Part shown: one piece after another, positions 25,173-35,500 of the stretch
How positions within the stretch are numbered: the stretch's first letter is position 1
Layout of the letters: every line of letters begins with the position of its first letter
NCBI RefSeq assembly: GCF_003464595.1
Contig: NZ_QRZF01000006.1
Span: 186,001-250,000 of the forward strand
Source of the DNA: Bacteroides intestinalis
GTDB lineage: Bacteria > Bacteroidota > Bacteroidia > Bacteroidales > Bacteroidaceae
Length of the DNA stretch: 64,000 nt
Reading direction: 5' to 3'
Program-made: the position numbers and the translations under genes
Notes under the pieces: generated by a model
Seen by the model: the letters and a program-made list of their open reading frames with translations, nothing else
What the model was told of the DNA's origin: nothing
The model's database searches: none

Positions 25173-27104
25173 ATGCATAGGAACTTTTTTCTGATAGTTG
25201 TGGCTTTATTTCTCTTTTCATGTATGGATACCCAAGATCGCTTGGAACGGGCTTTGACCTTGGCCGGTGAAAATAGAACAGAGTTGGAAAAGGTACTCCA
25301 ATACTATAAAGATGATAGTCTTAAGTATAAAGCAGCATGCTTTCTGATAGAGAATATGCCTTACCATTATGGTTATGAAGATGCGCGGCTGGACAGTGTG
25401 AAGGCGGTACTGGCTACTGCTCCATTGGGAGATGGTTATATTCCGGATAGTGAAAGAAAAAGAAAGTGGAAGTCTTTTAATTATAAATCATTGCCTATGT
25501 TGCAGGATGTGCAGCGAATGACAGCAGCTCTTTTGATAGAGAATATAGACGTAGCCTTCGAAACTTGGAATAGGGTGCCTTGGGCCAAATACTATTCGTT
25601 TGATGATTTTTGTGAATGGATATTACCATATCGTGTGGGTGATGAACCTTTGGAAAGTTGGCGGAAGGCTTATTATGATCATTACCATCCTATACTGGAT
25701 TCTCTTTATCAGGGTGAGAATATCCTCGAAGCTGCCGATGCTTTGAATAAATACTTGAAATATGAAACCCCTTTTTCTCCTAATTCAGATTTTGATTTAC
25801 CGCATTTGGGTGCTAAATATCTGTTGAAATACAGGTTGGGCACTTGTAAGGAGACGACGGATCATACAGTATATATATTCCGGTCGTTGGGTTTTCCTGT
25901 GGGGATAGATGAATATCTGTATTCTCCTTCCAATCAAAATTCACATGTCTGGAATATACTTAAAAACACGGATGGAAAACCCCTTTCCTTTTGGTACATG
26001 GATTCCCGGGATCTGGCAGTCGGGATGACTGATGGGCGTAAAAAGGGAAAGGTTTATCGTATGCAGTATGGAGTTCAAGAGGAAAAATATCAGGGAGTAT
26101 ATAAGGATAATAATATTCCTCCGGTGGTTCGGAACCCTTTATTGAAAGACGTGACAGAGGAATATTTCGGGAGCAATGAGTATCCAGTCAGGATAGACGG
26201 GAAGGTTAAAGGTAGATTTGTGGCTTTAGGAATTTTTACACCGTTCGGTTATGTTCCGGTGGACATAGCTTTACGGGATGGTGATCAGGCTATTGTGAGG
26301 AATATTGAGCCGGAGGTTATCTATCAGCCTTTGTGCAATGAGAAAGGACTTTTCCAACCATGCGGTTATCCGTTTATGATAAAGGATGATACGGTACGGA
26401 CTTTTGTCCCGGATATGGACAAGAATGTTTCTTTGTCTATTAAACGAAAGTATCCATTGCAGAATCATATTCTTGAGTATATGTCGTGGATGACCGGTTC
26501 TAAAATAGAAGGAAGCAATGATGTCAATTTCCGCAATAAGGAAATTTTGTATTGTATTACGGATACACCACGGGTGAATGTGAACTTTTATCCATCCCAT
26601 CCTTCACGCCCTTACCGTTATGTACGTTTTGTTCCCCGTGATGGTTGGCGTGCGGAGGTTGCAGAGTTGGCTTTTTATGAGAATCTTCATGATGATGTGG
26701 CAATTTCTTCGAAGGCTATATTAAGTTGTCCTCCTGTTGATGGCAATCCTGCACATGCTATGGATAAAGCGAATGATGGTGACTGGCTTACATTTTTCTT
26801 TTCTGAGGAAGCAAATGGCACAGTAACGTTTGATTTACAAAATCCTACTTGGATCAGGAAAATATTGTTTGTTCCCCGTAATGATGATAATTTTATTACG
26901 CCTGGTAATAGCTATGAACTTTTTTATCAAGATGGTGTGATGGGCTGGAAATCACTTGGCAAACAGGCAGCTACTACCTATGAATTGATTTATACAAATA
27001 TACCGGATGGAGCTTTATTGTGGTTGCGTAATCTTACTCGAGGCAAAGAAGAACAAGTCTTCTATATTGAAGAAGGTGAGCAACGTTTTGTTGGGTATGA
27101 ATGA
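25173..27104 (+). CDS. Transglutaminase-like lipoprotein with C-terminal discoidin-type domain
   Basis: A 643-residue lipoprotein (lipobox LFSC, Cys17). The middle has a transglutaminase-like triad: Cys225 in LGTCKET, His258 in NSHVWN, Asp277 in YMDSRD. The C-terminal 150 residues, with a GDWLTFFF...VTFDL-type pattern, resemble a coagulation factor 5/8 (discoidin) carbohydrate- or peptide-binding domain. Transglutaminase-fold proteins include peptidases and crosslinkers, so the reaction is open. ATG 25173 is chosen for its lipoprotein signal; the frame extends upstream to TTG 25116, overlapping the HTH gene. It is the last plus-strand gene of the island and is convergent with the metallophosphoesterase. 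Confidence 0.78.
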   Translation: MHRNFFLIVVALFLFSCMDTQDRLERALTLAGENRTELEKVLQYYKDDSLKYKAACFLIENMPYHYGYEDARLDSVKAVLATAPLGDGYIPDSERKRKWKSFNYKSLPMLQDVQRMTAALLIENIDVAFETWNRVPWAKYYSFDDFCEWILPYRVGDEPLESWRKAYYDHYHPILDSLYQGENILEAADALNKYLKYETPFSPNSDFDLPHLGAKYLLKYRLGTCKETTDHTVYIFRSLGFPVGIDEYLYSPSNQNSHVWNILKNTDGKPLSFWYMDSRDLAVGMTDGRKKGKVYRMQYGVQEEKYQGVYKDNNIPPVVRNPLLKDVTEEYFGSNEYPVRIDGKVKGRFVALGIFTPFGYVPVDIALRDGDQAIVRNIEPEVIYQPLCNEKGLFQPCGYPFMIKDDTVRTFVPDMDKNVSLSIKRKYPLQNHILEYMSWMTGSKIEGSNDVNFRNKEILYCITDTPRVNVNFYPSHPSRPYRYVRFVPRDGWRAEVAELAFYENLHDDVAISSKAILSCPPVDGNPAHAMDKANDGDWLTFFFSEEANGTVTFDLQNPTWIRKILFVPRNDDNFITPGNSYELFYQDGVMGWKSLGKQAATTYELIYTNIPDGALLWLRNLTRGKEEQVFYIEEGEQRFVGYE

Positions 27105-27119
27105 AAATCTTATTATGTA

Positions 27120-28283
27120 TTAGTTACGCAACGTCAGCACCGTAATTTCGGGCCATGCTCCAAAGCGGAATGGCAATCCGACATAGCCGATACCTATATT
27201 GACGTATAGTCCCCGGTCACCTTCTGTATACATTCCTCCCCATTCGGGATAAATCAGTGACGCGAGTGAATGGCCGAACATAATGGCCTGCATTGCATGA
27301 GTATGTCCGGCAAGCATTAGCTCAATGTCTGTGTTCGGCAATACTTCCCGCCGCCAATGGGTAGGATTGTGGCTCAACAAAACACGAAACATACCGTCTG
27401 TTCCTTCAGCAGCCTTCTTTAAGTCGGCAAATTGGGAAAAGGGTGGTTCTCCATCATTTTCCACACCAATAAGGGCTATACTATCTCCCTGATGGTATAA
27501 TGTAGTGTGTTCATTATTCAGTAGTTTCCATCCCATTGTCTTTTCCATACGCACCAGGTTGTCGAGGTTATTCACCTGTTCTTTCAGGTCTTTCCAACGG
27601 TAGTAACTTCCGTAGTCATGGTTACCCAGAATGGAATATACTCCATCTTTGGCATGCAGTTGCGACAGAATATTTTGAAAACCTTCCAGCTCACAGCTTC
27701 GTTGATTCACCAAGTCACCGGTGAACACAATTAAATCTGGTTCTTGTTCATTGACCAATTTTACCAGTTCATGGACAGGCTTTTCATTCTCTATCCAGCT
27801 GCCGATATGTATATCCGATAACTGTACGATGCGGTATCCATCGAATGCTTTGGGCAGGTTCGGGTGATGGAATTCTATTTCTTTTACTTCAAACTTACTG
27901 ATGCCTACCAGTGTGCCATAAAGGATATTGAAGAAACTGACTACTCCCAGCACCAATCCTATGGCTGTAAATGGCGAACGGGGCCAGCGCAGTAGATAAT
28001 GGAAAGGTAATCCCACCAGCGAGCATATCATAAATATCGTTTTGGGTATGGCAAACAGGAAAATAGCAATAGCCAGCCTTCCAATGGCCTGGGCATGGTG
28101 TGCCATTGCATTTTCACCTATGCCTTGCATCAACAGAAAGTAACCTGCAATTAATAAGAGGGTGGGTATCCAGTGGGCAATACGTAACCAGATGTTTTTG
28201 GTTTTCCGGATAATGTACATAAAATAGATGTACGCATCAGGAATCAGTAGAAAAAGGATAAGGAGTAAGGTTATTCTGTGCAT
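27120..28283 (-). CDS. Membrane metallophosphoesterase
   Basis: A 387-residue protein with about four N-terminal transmembrane segments (residues 4-22, 38-53, 68-90, 105-122), then a calcineurin-like phosphoesterase domain. Its motifs are in canonical order: SDIHIG (Asp157, His159), GDLVN (from 189), GNHDYG (220-225), SHNP and GHTH (326-329). Membrane YkuE/YaeI-type proteins of this kind act on lipid-linked or UDP-sugar substrates such as UDP-diacylglucosamine, but the substrate is not defined here. Its start overlaps the preceding membrane protein gene by 13 bases, linking it to the sigma-factor operon. Confidence 0.85.
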   Translation of the reverse strand: MHRITLLLILFLLIPDAYIYFMYIIRKTKNIWLRIAHWIPTLLLIAGYFLLMQGIGENAMAHHAQAIGRLAIAIFLFAIPKTIFMICSLVGLPFHYLLRWPRSPFTAIGLVLGVVSFFNILYGTLVGISKFEVKEIEFHHPNLPKAFDGYRIVQLSDIHIGSWIENEKPVHELVKLVNEQEPDLIVFTGDLVNQRSCELEGFQNILSQLHAKDGVYSILGNHDYGSYYRWKDLKEQVNNLDNLVRMEKTMGWKLLNNEHTTLYHQGDSIALIGVENDGEPPFSQFADLKKAAEGTDGMFRVLLSHNPTHWRREVLPNTDIELMLAGHTHAMQAIMFGHSLASLIYPEWGGMYTEGDRGLYVNIGIGYVGLPFRFGAWPEITVLTLRN

Positions 28284-28897
28284 ATATCTTCTAATTCTTC
28301 TATATTCTTCTTGATATCGTTAAGATGTTTATAAGCTACTTTCTTGTATAACAGGTAAATGATGGCAACGTCGCAGAGCACAAAGAATGCGATCAGGGTA
28401 GCCTGGACGCCAAAGGATGCCTTATAATATCCCATCACCCAATAATTAAGAACATTGAATATAATTACCCATACGGTAATGGCGATAATCTCATACCTTG
28501 TCCATCGACGGAAACTAGCCATACGCTTACTGACAATAGCTACGGGCATTTCGTCAATCCTTGTGTTCCTTATCCAGCGATAGTTTTTATGATCCCACCA
28601 GATACCTATCAGAATACTGATTCCAACAAAGATTACGAGTGTATTAATCTTAGGTTGCCATTCTTCGGTGATTTGAAAAATGGATGGCAATAACCAAATA
28701 ACCAGAAGGAGAGCAAGCCCTACTACTCCGATGCCTATGGAGAAGCGCTGCCAACCCGTAAGACGCCCTATGCTTTTGCGTGCATTTGCCTTGTATTCGG
28801 CAATCATGCCCGCAATCTGCTTTTCGTTGGCAATCGGCTCTTTCTTCAATTGCTCGTCCAGCGCGTTCCAAGATTTCTTCAGTTCATCCAGTTCCAT
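28271..28897 (-). CDS. Four-helix membrane protein, sigma-factor partner
   Basis: A 208-residue protein: an N-terminal soluble helical region (MELDELKKSWNALDEQLKK) then four predicted transmembrane segments (about 53-70, 84-99, 135-152, 162-180). It starts one base after the sigma-factor stop and overlaps the next gene, so these three are one operon. The position and the soluble N-terminus suggest an anti-sigma factor, but no zinc-finger or FecR-type motif is visible, so the assignment is by context only. Confidence 0.65.
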   Translation of the reverse strand: MELDELKKSWNALDEQLKKEPIANEKQIAGMIAEYKANARKSIGRLTGWQRFSIGIGVVGLALLLVIWLLPSIFQITEEWQPKINTLVIFVGISILIGIWWDHKNYRWIRNTRIDEMPVAIVSKRMASFRRWTRYEIIAITVWVIIFNVLNYWVMGYYKASFGVQATLIAFFVLCDVAIIYLLYKKVAYKHLNDIKKNIEELEDICTE

Positions 28898-28898
28898 A

Positions 28899-29384
28899 TT
28901 ATTCCTCCTTGTTCATTTTTCTAAGTTTGTCCTTAATCCGGCTGATTTTGGTAGCGACGTTTGTTATTGTCAGGCCGGTAATTTCAGCAATTTCCTCGTA
29001 GCTTTTTTCTTCCAGATAAAGCAGAATTATGGATTTTTCCAGTTGTCCCAGTCGGTTGATCATCCGATAGAGTTGCTTTAGCATGTTTTGTGTCTCGTCC
29101 AATTCTTCCATCCGGTCGGAATCTTGACTCAAGGTCACGATTTCGGGGATGTTCTTTTCTTTACGGATAAAGCTGATACAAGTATTTAAAGCGATGCGGT
29201 AAATCCATGTGGAAACTTTACACTCCCGTCGGAACTTGGGATAGGCCCTCCACAGATTGAGCACAACGTCCTGATATAGATCGTTCAGGGTAGCATTCGG
29301 CGTAGTATACAAATAACACACTTTGTATATGACGCGTTCATACTCCCGTATTACGGACAGGAACTCTTGTTCTACATTCTCCAT
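28899..29384 (-). CDS. ECF-type RNA polymerase sigma factor
   Basis: A 161-residue sigma-70-family protein of typical ECF length. Region 2 contains LYQDVVLNLWRAYPKFRRE and the WIYRIALNTCISFIRK segment. Region 4 has the HTH LEEKSYEEIAEITGLTITNVATKISRIKDKLR. It is encoded directly upstream of the four-helix membrane protein and is likely controlled by it. No CxxC-type anti-sigma feature or auto-regulatory promoter could be identified in the 60 bases upstream, so the inducing signal is unknown. Confidence 0.9.
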   Translation of the reverse strand: MENVEQEFLSVIREYERVIYKVCYLYTTPNATLNDLYQDVVLNLWRAYPKFRRECKVSTWIYRIALNTCISFIRKEKNIPEIVTLSQDSDRMEELDETQNMLKQLYRMINRLGQLEKSIILLYLEEKSYEEIAEITGLTITNVATKISRIKDKLRKMNKEE

Positions 29385-29444
29385 CGTCTTTTTCTTGCTT
29401 CTTGAATTGCTTTTGTACTGTTAGTCGCAAAGGAAGTCGGATAA

Positions 29445-30347
29445 TCACAGGTTTGCAGCCAAAAATTTTCTGGTTTCCTCTACGGACATCTTCTTGCGTC
29501 GTGCATAATCTTCCAGTTGGTCATTACCTATCTTGCCAACAGCGAAATAGCGTGCAGCCGGATGTGCCAATATCAGTCCACAGACTGTGGCATGCGGACG
29601 CATAGCTCCATTCTCAGTCAGAGTAATACCTATTTGCTCCATATGAAGCAAGTCGTTCAATAGGAAATTGACAGACTGGTCGGGCAGGGAGGGGTAGCCT
29701 ACGGCAGGTCGTATGCCCTGGAACTTTTCTCTCAACAAATCCGGAATAGAAAGGTTCTCATCTTTAGCATATCCCCAGGCAACCTTGCGTACGTATTCAT
29801 GCATCTTCTCTGTTGCTGCTTCGGCAAGCCGGTCGGCAAGTGTCTGCACCAACATGCGTTTGTAGGGATCTTTTTCATATAGAAGTTCCACTTCTCCGTC
29901 ACACGATGCAGCGAAAATACCTACCGTATCAGGAATACCTGAAGATAGCGGACGTACAAAGTCGCTAAGACAAAGAAAGGGACTGCCATCCGGATGTGGG
30001 ATCTGCTGGCGGAGTAAAGGAAAAAGCTTTCCATCCAGTATCAGGTTATCTCCATCGGCATTGGCTTCACATAGACGGAAAATGGTGTGGACATGGTAAT
30101 TTTCATCCAGTTGGTTCAGCATCCGGTTCGCTTCCTTAAATAGCTGCATGGCTTCAGCCGCTTTGGCACGTTCCTCTTCAGGAAAGGTGGTGAGCCAGTA
30201 AGCACGGCAGGAGTCGCATCCGTGAATATCGGCAATGGCGGCATAACGGGGTTGGAAACCCCATGCATGAAAGAAATATATCCAGTTGATATATGGAGCA
30301 ACCTCGTGAATGGTATACGTCAATACCTTATCCACTGAATTATTCAT
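29445..30347 (-). CDS. Stand-alone B12-dependent methionine synthase activation domain protein
   Basis: A 300-residue soluble protein that corresponds to the C-terminal activation module of MetH. Recognisable segments are FFHAWG near the N-terminus, IRPAVGYPSLPDQS (the MetH GYPxxPDH-like block) and AARYFAVGKIGNDQLEDYA near the end. In full-length MetH this domain binds S-adenosylmethionine and reductively reactivates cob(II)alamin. Here it has no homocysteine, folate or cobalamin-binding modules. It sits between pyrC and the sigma-factor operon with 15 bases to pyrC, so it is probably co-transcribed with dihydroorotase. Whether it acts on a separate MetH cannot be told. Confidence 0.85.
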   Translation of the reverse strand: MNNSVDKVLTYTIHEVAPYINWIYFFHAWGFQPRYAAIADIHGCDSCRAYWLTTFPEEERAKAAEAMQLFKEANRMLNQLDENYHVHTIFRLCEANADGDNLILDGKLFPLLRQQIPHPDGSPFLCLSDFVRPLSSGIPDTVGIFAASCDGEVELLYEKDPYKRMLVQTLADRLAEAATEKMHEYVRKVAWGYAKDENLSIPDLLREKFQGIRPAVGYPSLPDQSVNFLLNDLLHMEQIGITLTENGAMRPHATVCGLILAHPAARYFAVGKIGNDQLEDYARRKKMSVEETRKFLAANL

Positions 30348-30362
30348 CGCTAAATTTTAGTA

Positions 30363-31709
30363 TTAATAATCGAATCTCAGTTCTTCACCGCGGTAAGTAT
30401 CATCTACTTGGCCGTCACTATATATCAGATGCCCGTTCGCAAATGTCTTTTCTACTTTCCAACGGAAAGAATTACCTTCGAGCGGACTCCAGCCGCATTT
30501 GCTGAGTATATTCTCAGTATTGACTTCCCAACGTTCGCCATGACTGACAAGTACGAGGTCGGCCTGATAGCCTTCGCGAATATAACCGCGATTGCAGATA
30601 CCATATATCTGGGCAGGGGCATGACACATCTTCTCAACAATGGTTTCGATAGAAAAAATGCCTTTCTCCGCCAGTTCAAGCATACTGACCAAGGAGAATT
30701 GAATCATTGGCATACCCGACATTGCTTTCAGGGCACCACCTTCTTTCTCACTGAGCAGGTGGGGTGCATGGTCGGTAGCAATGACATCGATAACTCCGGT
30801 GTTGACTGCATTCCGTAAGGCATCGCGGTCAGCTTGTTTCTTAATGGAAGGGTTACATTTGATGCGGGTTCCCAGTTCTTTATAATCCTGTTGGCGGTAT
30901 AGCAGATGTGCAATGCAGGCTTCGGCTGTAATATGTTTATCTTCCAATGGAGCATCGCTGAACAGTTGCAATTCTTTTGCAGTAGAAACATGCAGCACAT
31001 GCAAGCGTGCACCGGCCAAACTTGCCATACGTATAGCAAGTTGCGATGAGGAATAACACGCTGCTGCAGAACGTATGTTAGGATGTTTACTGATTGGGAT
31101 TTCCGGTGCGTTACTGAACATTTCTTTGTAATATTCAGTATTCTTTTTGATAATTTCCTGGCTCTCACAATGAGTTGCGATCAGCATATCTGTTCCGTTG
31201 AAAATGTTCAGCAGACTGTTACTTTTGTCTACCAACATATTACCGGTGCTGGAACCCATAAAGAGTTTGATGCCGCATACCCGATGCTTGTCCAGCTTGC
31301 TGAACTCAGTGTAATTATTATTGGTGGCACCGAAGTAGCAGGAATGGTTGACAATACACTTCTCATTCAGAAGATCGAATTTCTGTTCAAGTGCATCGAG
31401 AGTGGTAGTCAATGGCTGTGTGTTCGGCATGTCCATGATGGAAGTGACACCACCGGCAGCAGCTGCACGGCTTTCGGTAAAGATATCCGCTTTATGGGTC
31501 AGTCCCGGATCACGGAAATGTACATGGTCGTCAATGATACCCGGAAGCAGACAGCAGCCGGTGGCATCTATTGTTTCATCACAAGGGGCGGACAGTTCTT
31601 TGCCATAAGTCAATACCTCGGCAATCTTTCCGTTTTCAATTACTACGGAACCTTGCACGGAACGTCCCTCGTTAACTATTGTAGCGTTATGTATCAGAGT
31701 TCTTTTCAT
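30363..31709 (-). CDS. pyrC: Dihydroorotase
   Basis: A 448-residue amidohydrolase with the zinc motif HVHFRDPG (from residue 62), characteristic of class I dihydroorotases, and the catalytic ATDHAPH motif near residues 311-317. It converts carbamoyl-aspartate to dihydroorotate in pyrimidine synthesis in the cytoplasm. Length and motifs match the stand-alone bacterial enzymes. It is followed after 15 bases by the MetH-activation protein and preceded by the GT2 gene with a 27-base gap, forming a probable operon. No frameshift or key-residue loss is visible. Confidence 0.92.
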   Translation of the reverse strand: MKRTLIHNATIVNEGRSVQGSVVIENGKIAEVLTYGKELSAPCDETIDATGCCLLPGIIDDHVHFRDPGLTHKADIFTESRAAAAGGVTSIMDMPNTQPLTTTLDALEQKFDLLNEKCIVNHSCYFGATNNNYTEFSKLDKHRVCGIKLFMGSSTGNMLVDKSNSLLNIFNGTDMLIATHCESQEIIKKNTEYYKEMFSNAPEIPISKHPNIRSAAACYSSSQLAIRMASLAGARLHVLHVSTAKELQLFSDAPLEDKHITAEACIAHLLYRQQDYKELGTRIKCNPSIKKQADRDALRNAVNTGVIDVIATDHAPHLLSEKEGGALKAMSGMPMIQFSLVSMLELAEKGIFSIETIVEKMCHAPAQIYGICNRGYIREGYQADLVLVSHGERWEVNTENILSKCGWSPLEGNSFRWKVEKTFANGHLIYSDGQVDDTYRGEELRFDY

Positions 31710-31736
31710 CTTCTACTAATCATTTATCGTTAATCA

Positions 31737-32495
31737 CTAACCGTTTTTCACAGCTTTCGGGTACTTGTGGAACCAGCTATGTACTTTCAATTTGATAACC
31801 CCGAAGACTGCTTCTCCGAAGATACTACTGTTCATCTTTGAAGTACCCAGTTCACGGTTGATAAAGATAACCGGGACTTCTACTATCTTGAAGCCGCATT
31901 TATAGGCAGTGAATTTCATTTCAATCTGGAAAGCATAACCTTTGAAACGGATACCGTCGAGATCAATCGTTTCCAGAACCCTGCGGCGGTAGCATTTGAA
32001 CCCGGCAGTTGTATCTTGTACAGGGATACCCGTAATAAGGCGCACATACTTGGAGGCAAAATAAGACATCAACACACGTCCCATGGGCCAATTTACTACA
32101 TTGACTCCGCTGATATATCGCGAACCGATGGCAACATCGGCACCTTCTTCGGCACAAGCTTTATAAAGACGGGGAAGGTCGGCCGGATTGTGGCTGAAAT
32201 CAGCATCCATTTCGAAGATGTATTCGTAATTATGTTCCAGAGACCATTTGAACCCGGCAATGTAAGCGGTACCTAATCCTAATTTTCCTTTCCGCTCTAT
32301 CATGAATAAGCGTTCGGGAAACTCTTGCTGCAACGTTTTGACGATGCTGGCAGTGCCGTCAGGCGAGCCATCTTCAATGATAAGGATATGGAATACTTTT
32401 TCCAAGGCGAAAACGGCGCGGATAATGTTCTCGATGTTTTCCCGTTCGTTGTATGTGGGAATGATAACGATGCTGTCCGATGTCTGCATATTCAT
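31737..32495 (-). CDS. Polyprenol-phosphate mannosyltransferase-like GT2
   Basis: A 252-residue glycosyltransferase family 2 protein of the DPM1 type. It has IIPTYNERENI near residues 11-21, EDGSPDGT, and EMDADFSHNP (DxD-type metal site). It lacks C-terminal transmembrane helices, like DPM1-type enzymes that load mannose or a related sugar onto a polyprenyl phosphate carrier at the inner membrane. The exact sugar is not certain. It heads a minus-strand operon including pyrC and is divergent from mfd, with a TAACTTTG box at 32518-32525. Confidence 0.88.
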   Translation of the reverse strand: MNMQTSDSIVIIPTYNERENIENIIRAVFALEKVFHILIIEDGSPDGTASIVKTLQQEFPERLFMIERKGKLGLGTAYIAGFKWSLEHNYEYIFEMDADFSHNPADLPRLYKACAEEGADVAIGSRYISGVNVVNWPMGRVLMSYFASKYVRLITGIPVQDTTAGFKCYRRRVLETIDLDGIRFKGYAFQIEMKFTAYKCGFKIVEVPVIFINRELGTSKMNSSIFGEAVFGVIKLKVHSWFHKYPKAVKNG

Positions 32496-32517
32496 AAAAG
32501 GGGGTTCTAATTGGGAA

Positions 32518-32525
32518 CAAAGTTA
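32518..32525 (-). promoter_or_regulatory. Bacteroides -7 box for the GT2-pyrC operon
   Basis: TAACTTTG on the minus strand, a full match to TAnnTTTG, 23 bases upstream of the GT2 start. The divergent mfd gene starts at 32584. Confidence 0.55.
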
Positions 32526-32583
32526 AGTGTTTTCTGCCACATACGAATAAATCTAAGGATTATTTAGTAATTTCGCGCCCGTT

Positions 32584-35500
32584 ATGATGACAATTACCGA
32601 GCTACAACAACGATATGCCACTCACCCCAATGTGGAAGCTATAAGTGGCCTGCTGAAGAATCCGTCTGTCCGCACCCTTTTTTGCGGGGGGCTGTGTGCC
32701 TCTGCCGCTTCATTATTTTCGTCCGTGCTGGTGCAACGCGGAGAGTTTCCTTTTGTTTTTATTCTGGGCGATCTGGAAGAGGCGGGATATTTTTACCATG
32801 ATTTAACACAAGTACTGGGGACTGAGAAAGTTTTGTTCTTTCCTTCTTCATTTCGCAGGGCAATAAAATACGGGCAGAAAGATGCGGCCAACGAAATTCT
32901 GCGTACAGAAGTGTTGAGCCGCTTACAAAAAGGAGAGGAAGGACTTTGTGTTGTGACTTATCCCGATGCTTTGGCAGAAAAGGTGGTTTCCCGGAAGGAA
33001 CTGGGAGATAAAACTCTGAAATTGCATACAGGGGAAAATGTGGATACGAATTTTATTACGGAAGTCTTGCGTAGCTATGGTTTTGAGTATGTGGACTATG
33101 TCTATGAGCCGGGGCAGTATGCTGTACGTGGTAGTATCATCGATGTATTTTCTTTCTCTTCCGAATTTCCATATCGTATAGACTTTTTTGGTGATGAAGT
33201 AGAAAGTATCCGTACGTTTGAAGTAGAAACGCAACTTTCTAAAGAAAAGAAAGACAGTATTGTTATCGTGCCGGATTTGAGCCGTAGTTTGGAACAGGGG
33301 GATGCAAGCGGTATGGTTTCATTCCTGGATTTTCTCTCGGCGAATACTGTATTGGCAATGCGTGATCTGCTTTGGCTGCGTGAACGTATCCAGACTGTAC
33401 ACGATGAAACACTTACCCCACAAGCGATTGCAGCCCGCGAAGCGGAAGAAAGTGGTTGTATTACTTTGGATGGAAAGCTGATTGATGGGAGTGAGTTTAC
33501 GCTTCGTGCGTTGGACTTTTGCCGTATGGAGTTCGGTAACAAACCAACCGGAACTCCGGATGCTACGGTGACATTCGATACATCTGCCCAGCCTATATTC
33601 CATAAAAACTTTGATATGGTGGCCGAAAGCTTCAAAGAGTATATGGAGAAAGGGTATACGCTTTACATTTGTAGTGACAGCATGAAGCAGACTGACCGTA
33701 TTCGTGCCATTTTTGAAGACAGGGGAGAAGAGATTGCTTTTACAGCTGTAGAGCGCACGTTGCATGAAGGTTTTGCCGATAATGCCTTGCGGCTTTGCAT
33801 TTTTACGGATCATCAGTTATTCGACCGTTTTCATAAATATAATCTCAAAAGTGATAAAGCACGTAGTGGCAAGGTCGCTCTGAGTCTGAAAGAGTTGAAT
33901 CAGTTTACACCGGGAGATTACGTGGTACATACCGATCATGGTGTGGGACGCTTTTCCGGATTGGTGCGTATTCCTAACGGTGATACAACGCAGGAAGTGA
34001 TGAAACTGGTTTATCAGAATGAAGATGTAGTTTTTGTTTCTATCCATTCATTACATAAAGTTTCAAAGTACAAAGGAAAAGATGGTGAGGCTCCCCGTTT
34101 GAATAAATTGGGTACGGGAGCTTGGGAGAAACTTAAAGAGCGTACTAAGACCAAAATTAAGGATATTGCCCGTGACCTCATAAGATTGTATTCTCAGCGT
34201 CGTGAGGAAAAAGGTTTTCAGTTCAGTGTGGATAGTTTCTTGCAACGGGAACTGGAAGCATCTTTTATTTACGAAGATACACCAGACCAAAGTAAAGCAA
34301 CGGCGGATGTAAAAGCGGATATGGAAAGTAACCGTCCTATGGATCGTCTGGTTTGTGGAGACGTGGGGTTTGGTAAAACAGAAGTGGCAGTTCGTGCTGC
34401 TTTTAAAGCTGTGGCGGACAATAAACAGGTAGCGGTTTTGGTACCTACCACCGTGTTGGCTTACCAACATTTCCAGACGTTTAAAGAGCGTTTGAAAGAT
34501 TTGCCTTGTCGGGTGGAATACCTGAGTCGTGCCCGTACGGCAGCTCAGGCAAAAGCGGTCGTAAAAGGACTGGCGGCAGGTGATGTGAATATACTTATCG
34601 GTACACATCGGATTTTGGGTAAGGACATACAATTCAAGGACTTGGGGTTGCTGATTATTGATGAAGAACAGAAGTTCGGGGTATCCGTTAAGGAGAAGTT
34701 GCGCCAGTTGAAGGTCAATGTAGACACCTTGACCATGACGGCCACGCCTATTCCGCGTACATTGCAGTTCTCATTAATGGGGGCACGTGACCTGAGCGTT
34801 ATCCAAACGCCTCCTCCAAACCGTTATCCTATTCAGACAGAGGTGCATACCTTTAATGAGGAAGTTATAGTGGATGCTATTAACTTTGAAATGAGTCGGA
34901 ACGGACAGGTATTTCTTGTAAACAACCGTATTTCTAATTTGCCTGAATTAAAAGCGATGATTGAACGGCATATTCCGGATTGCCGTATAGCCATCGGGCA
35001 TGGACAAATGGAGCCGACCGAATTGGAAAAGATTATTTTCGGCTTTGTCAATTATGATTATGATGTGCTGATAGCCACTACAATTATAGAGAGCGGCATT
35101 GATATTCCGAATGCCAATACCATTATCATCAATCAGGCACAGAATTTCGGACTGAGTGATTTGCATCAGATGCGTGGTCGTGTAGGACGAAGCAATAAGA
35201 AAGCATTCTGCTATTTGTTGGCTCCTCCGCTTTCTTCCCTGACTCCTGAAGCAAGGCGTCGTCTGCAAGCTATTGAGAATTTCAGTGACTTGGGCAGTGG
35301 AATTCACATAGCCATGCAGGACCTCGATATTCGTGGTGCAGGCAATATGCTCGGTGCGGAACAGAGTGGCTTTATTGCCGATCTGGGTTATGAAACCTAT
35401 CAGAAGATACTGTCGGAAGCTGTACATGAACTGAAGACGGACGAATTTGCAGATCTTTATGCCGAAGAACTGAAAGCGGAGGGTGGCGTCATCAGTGGAG

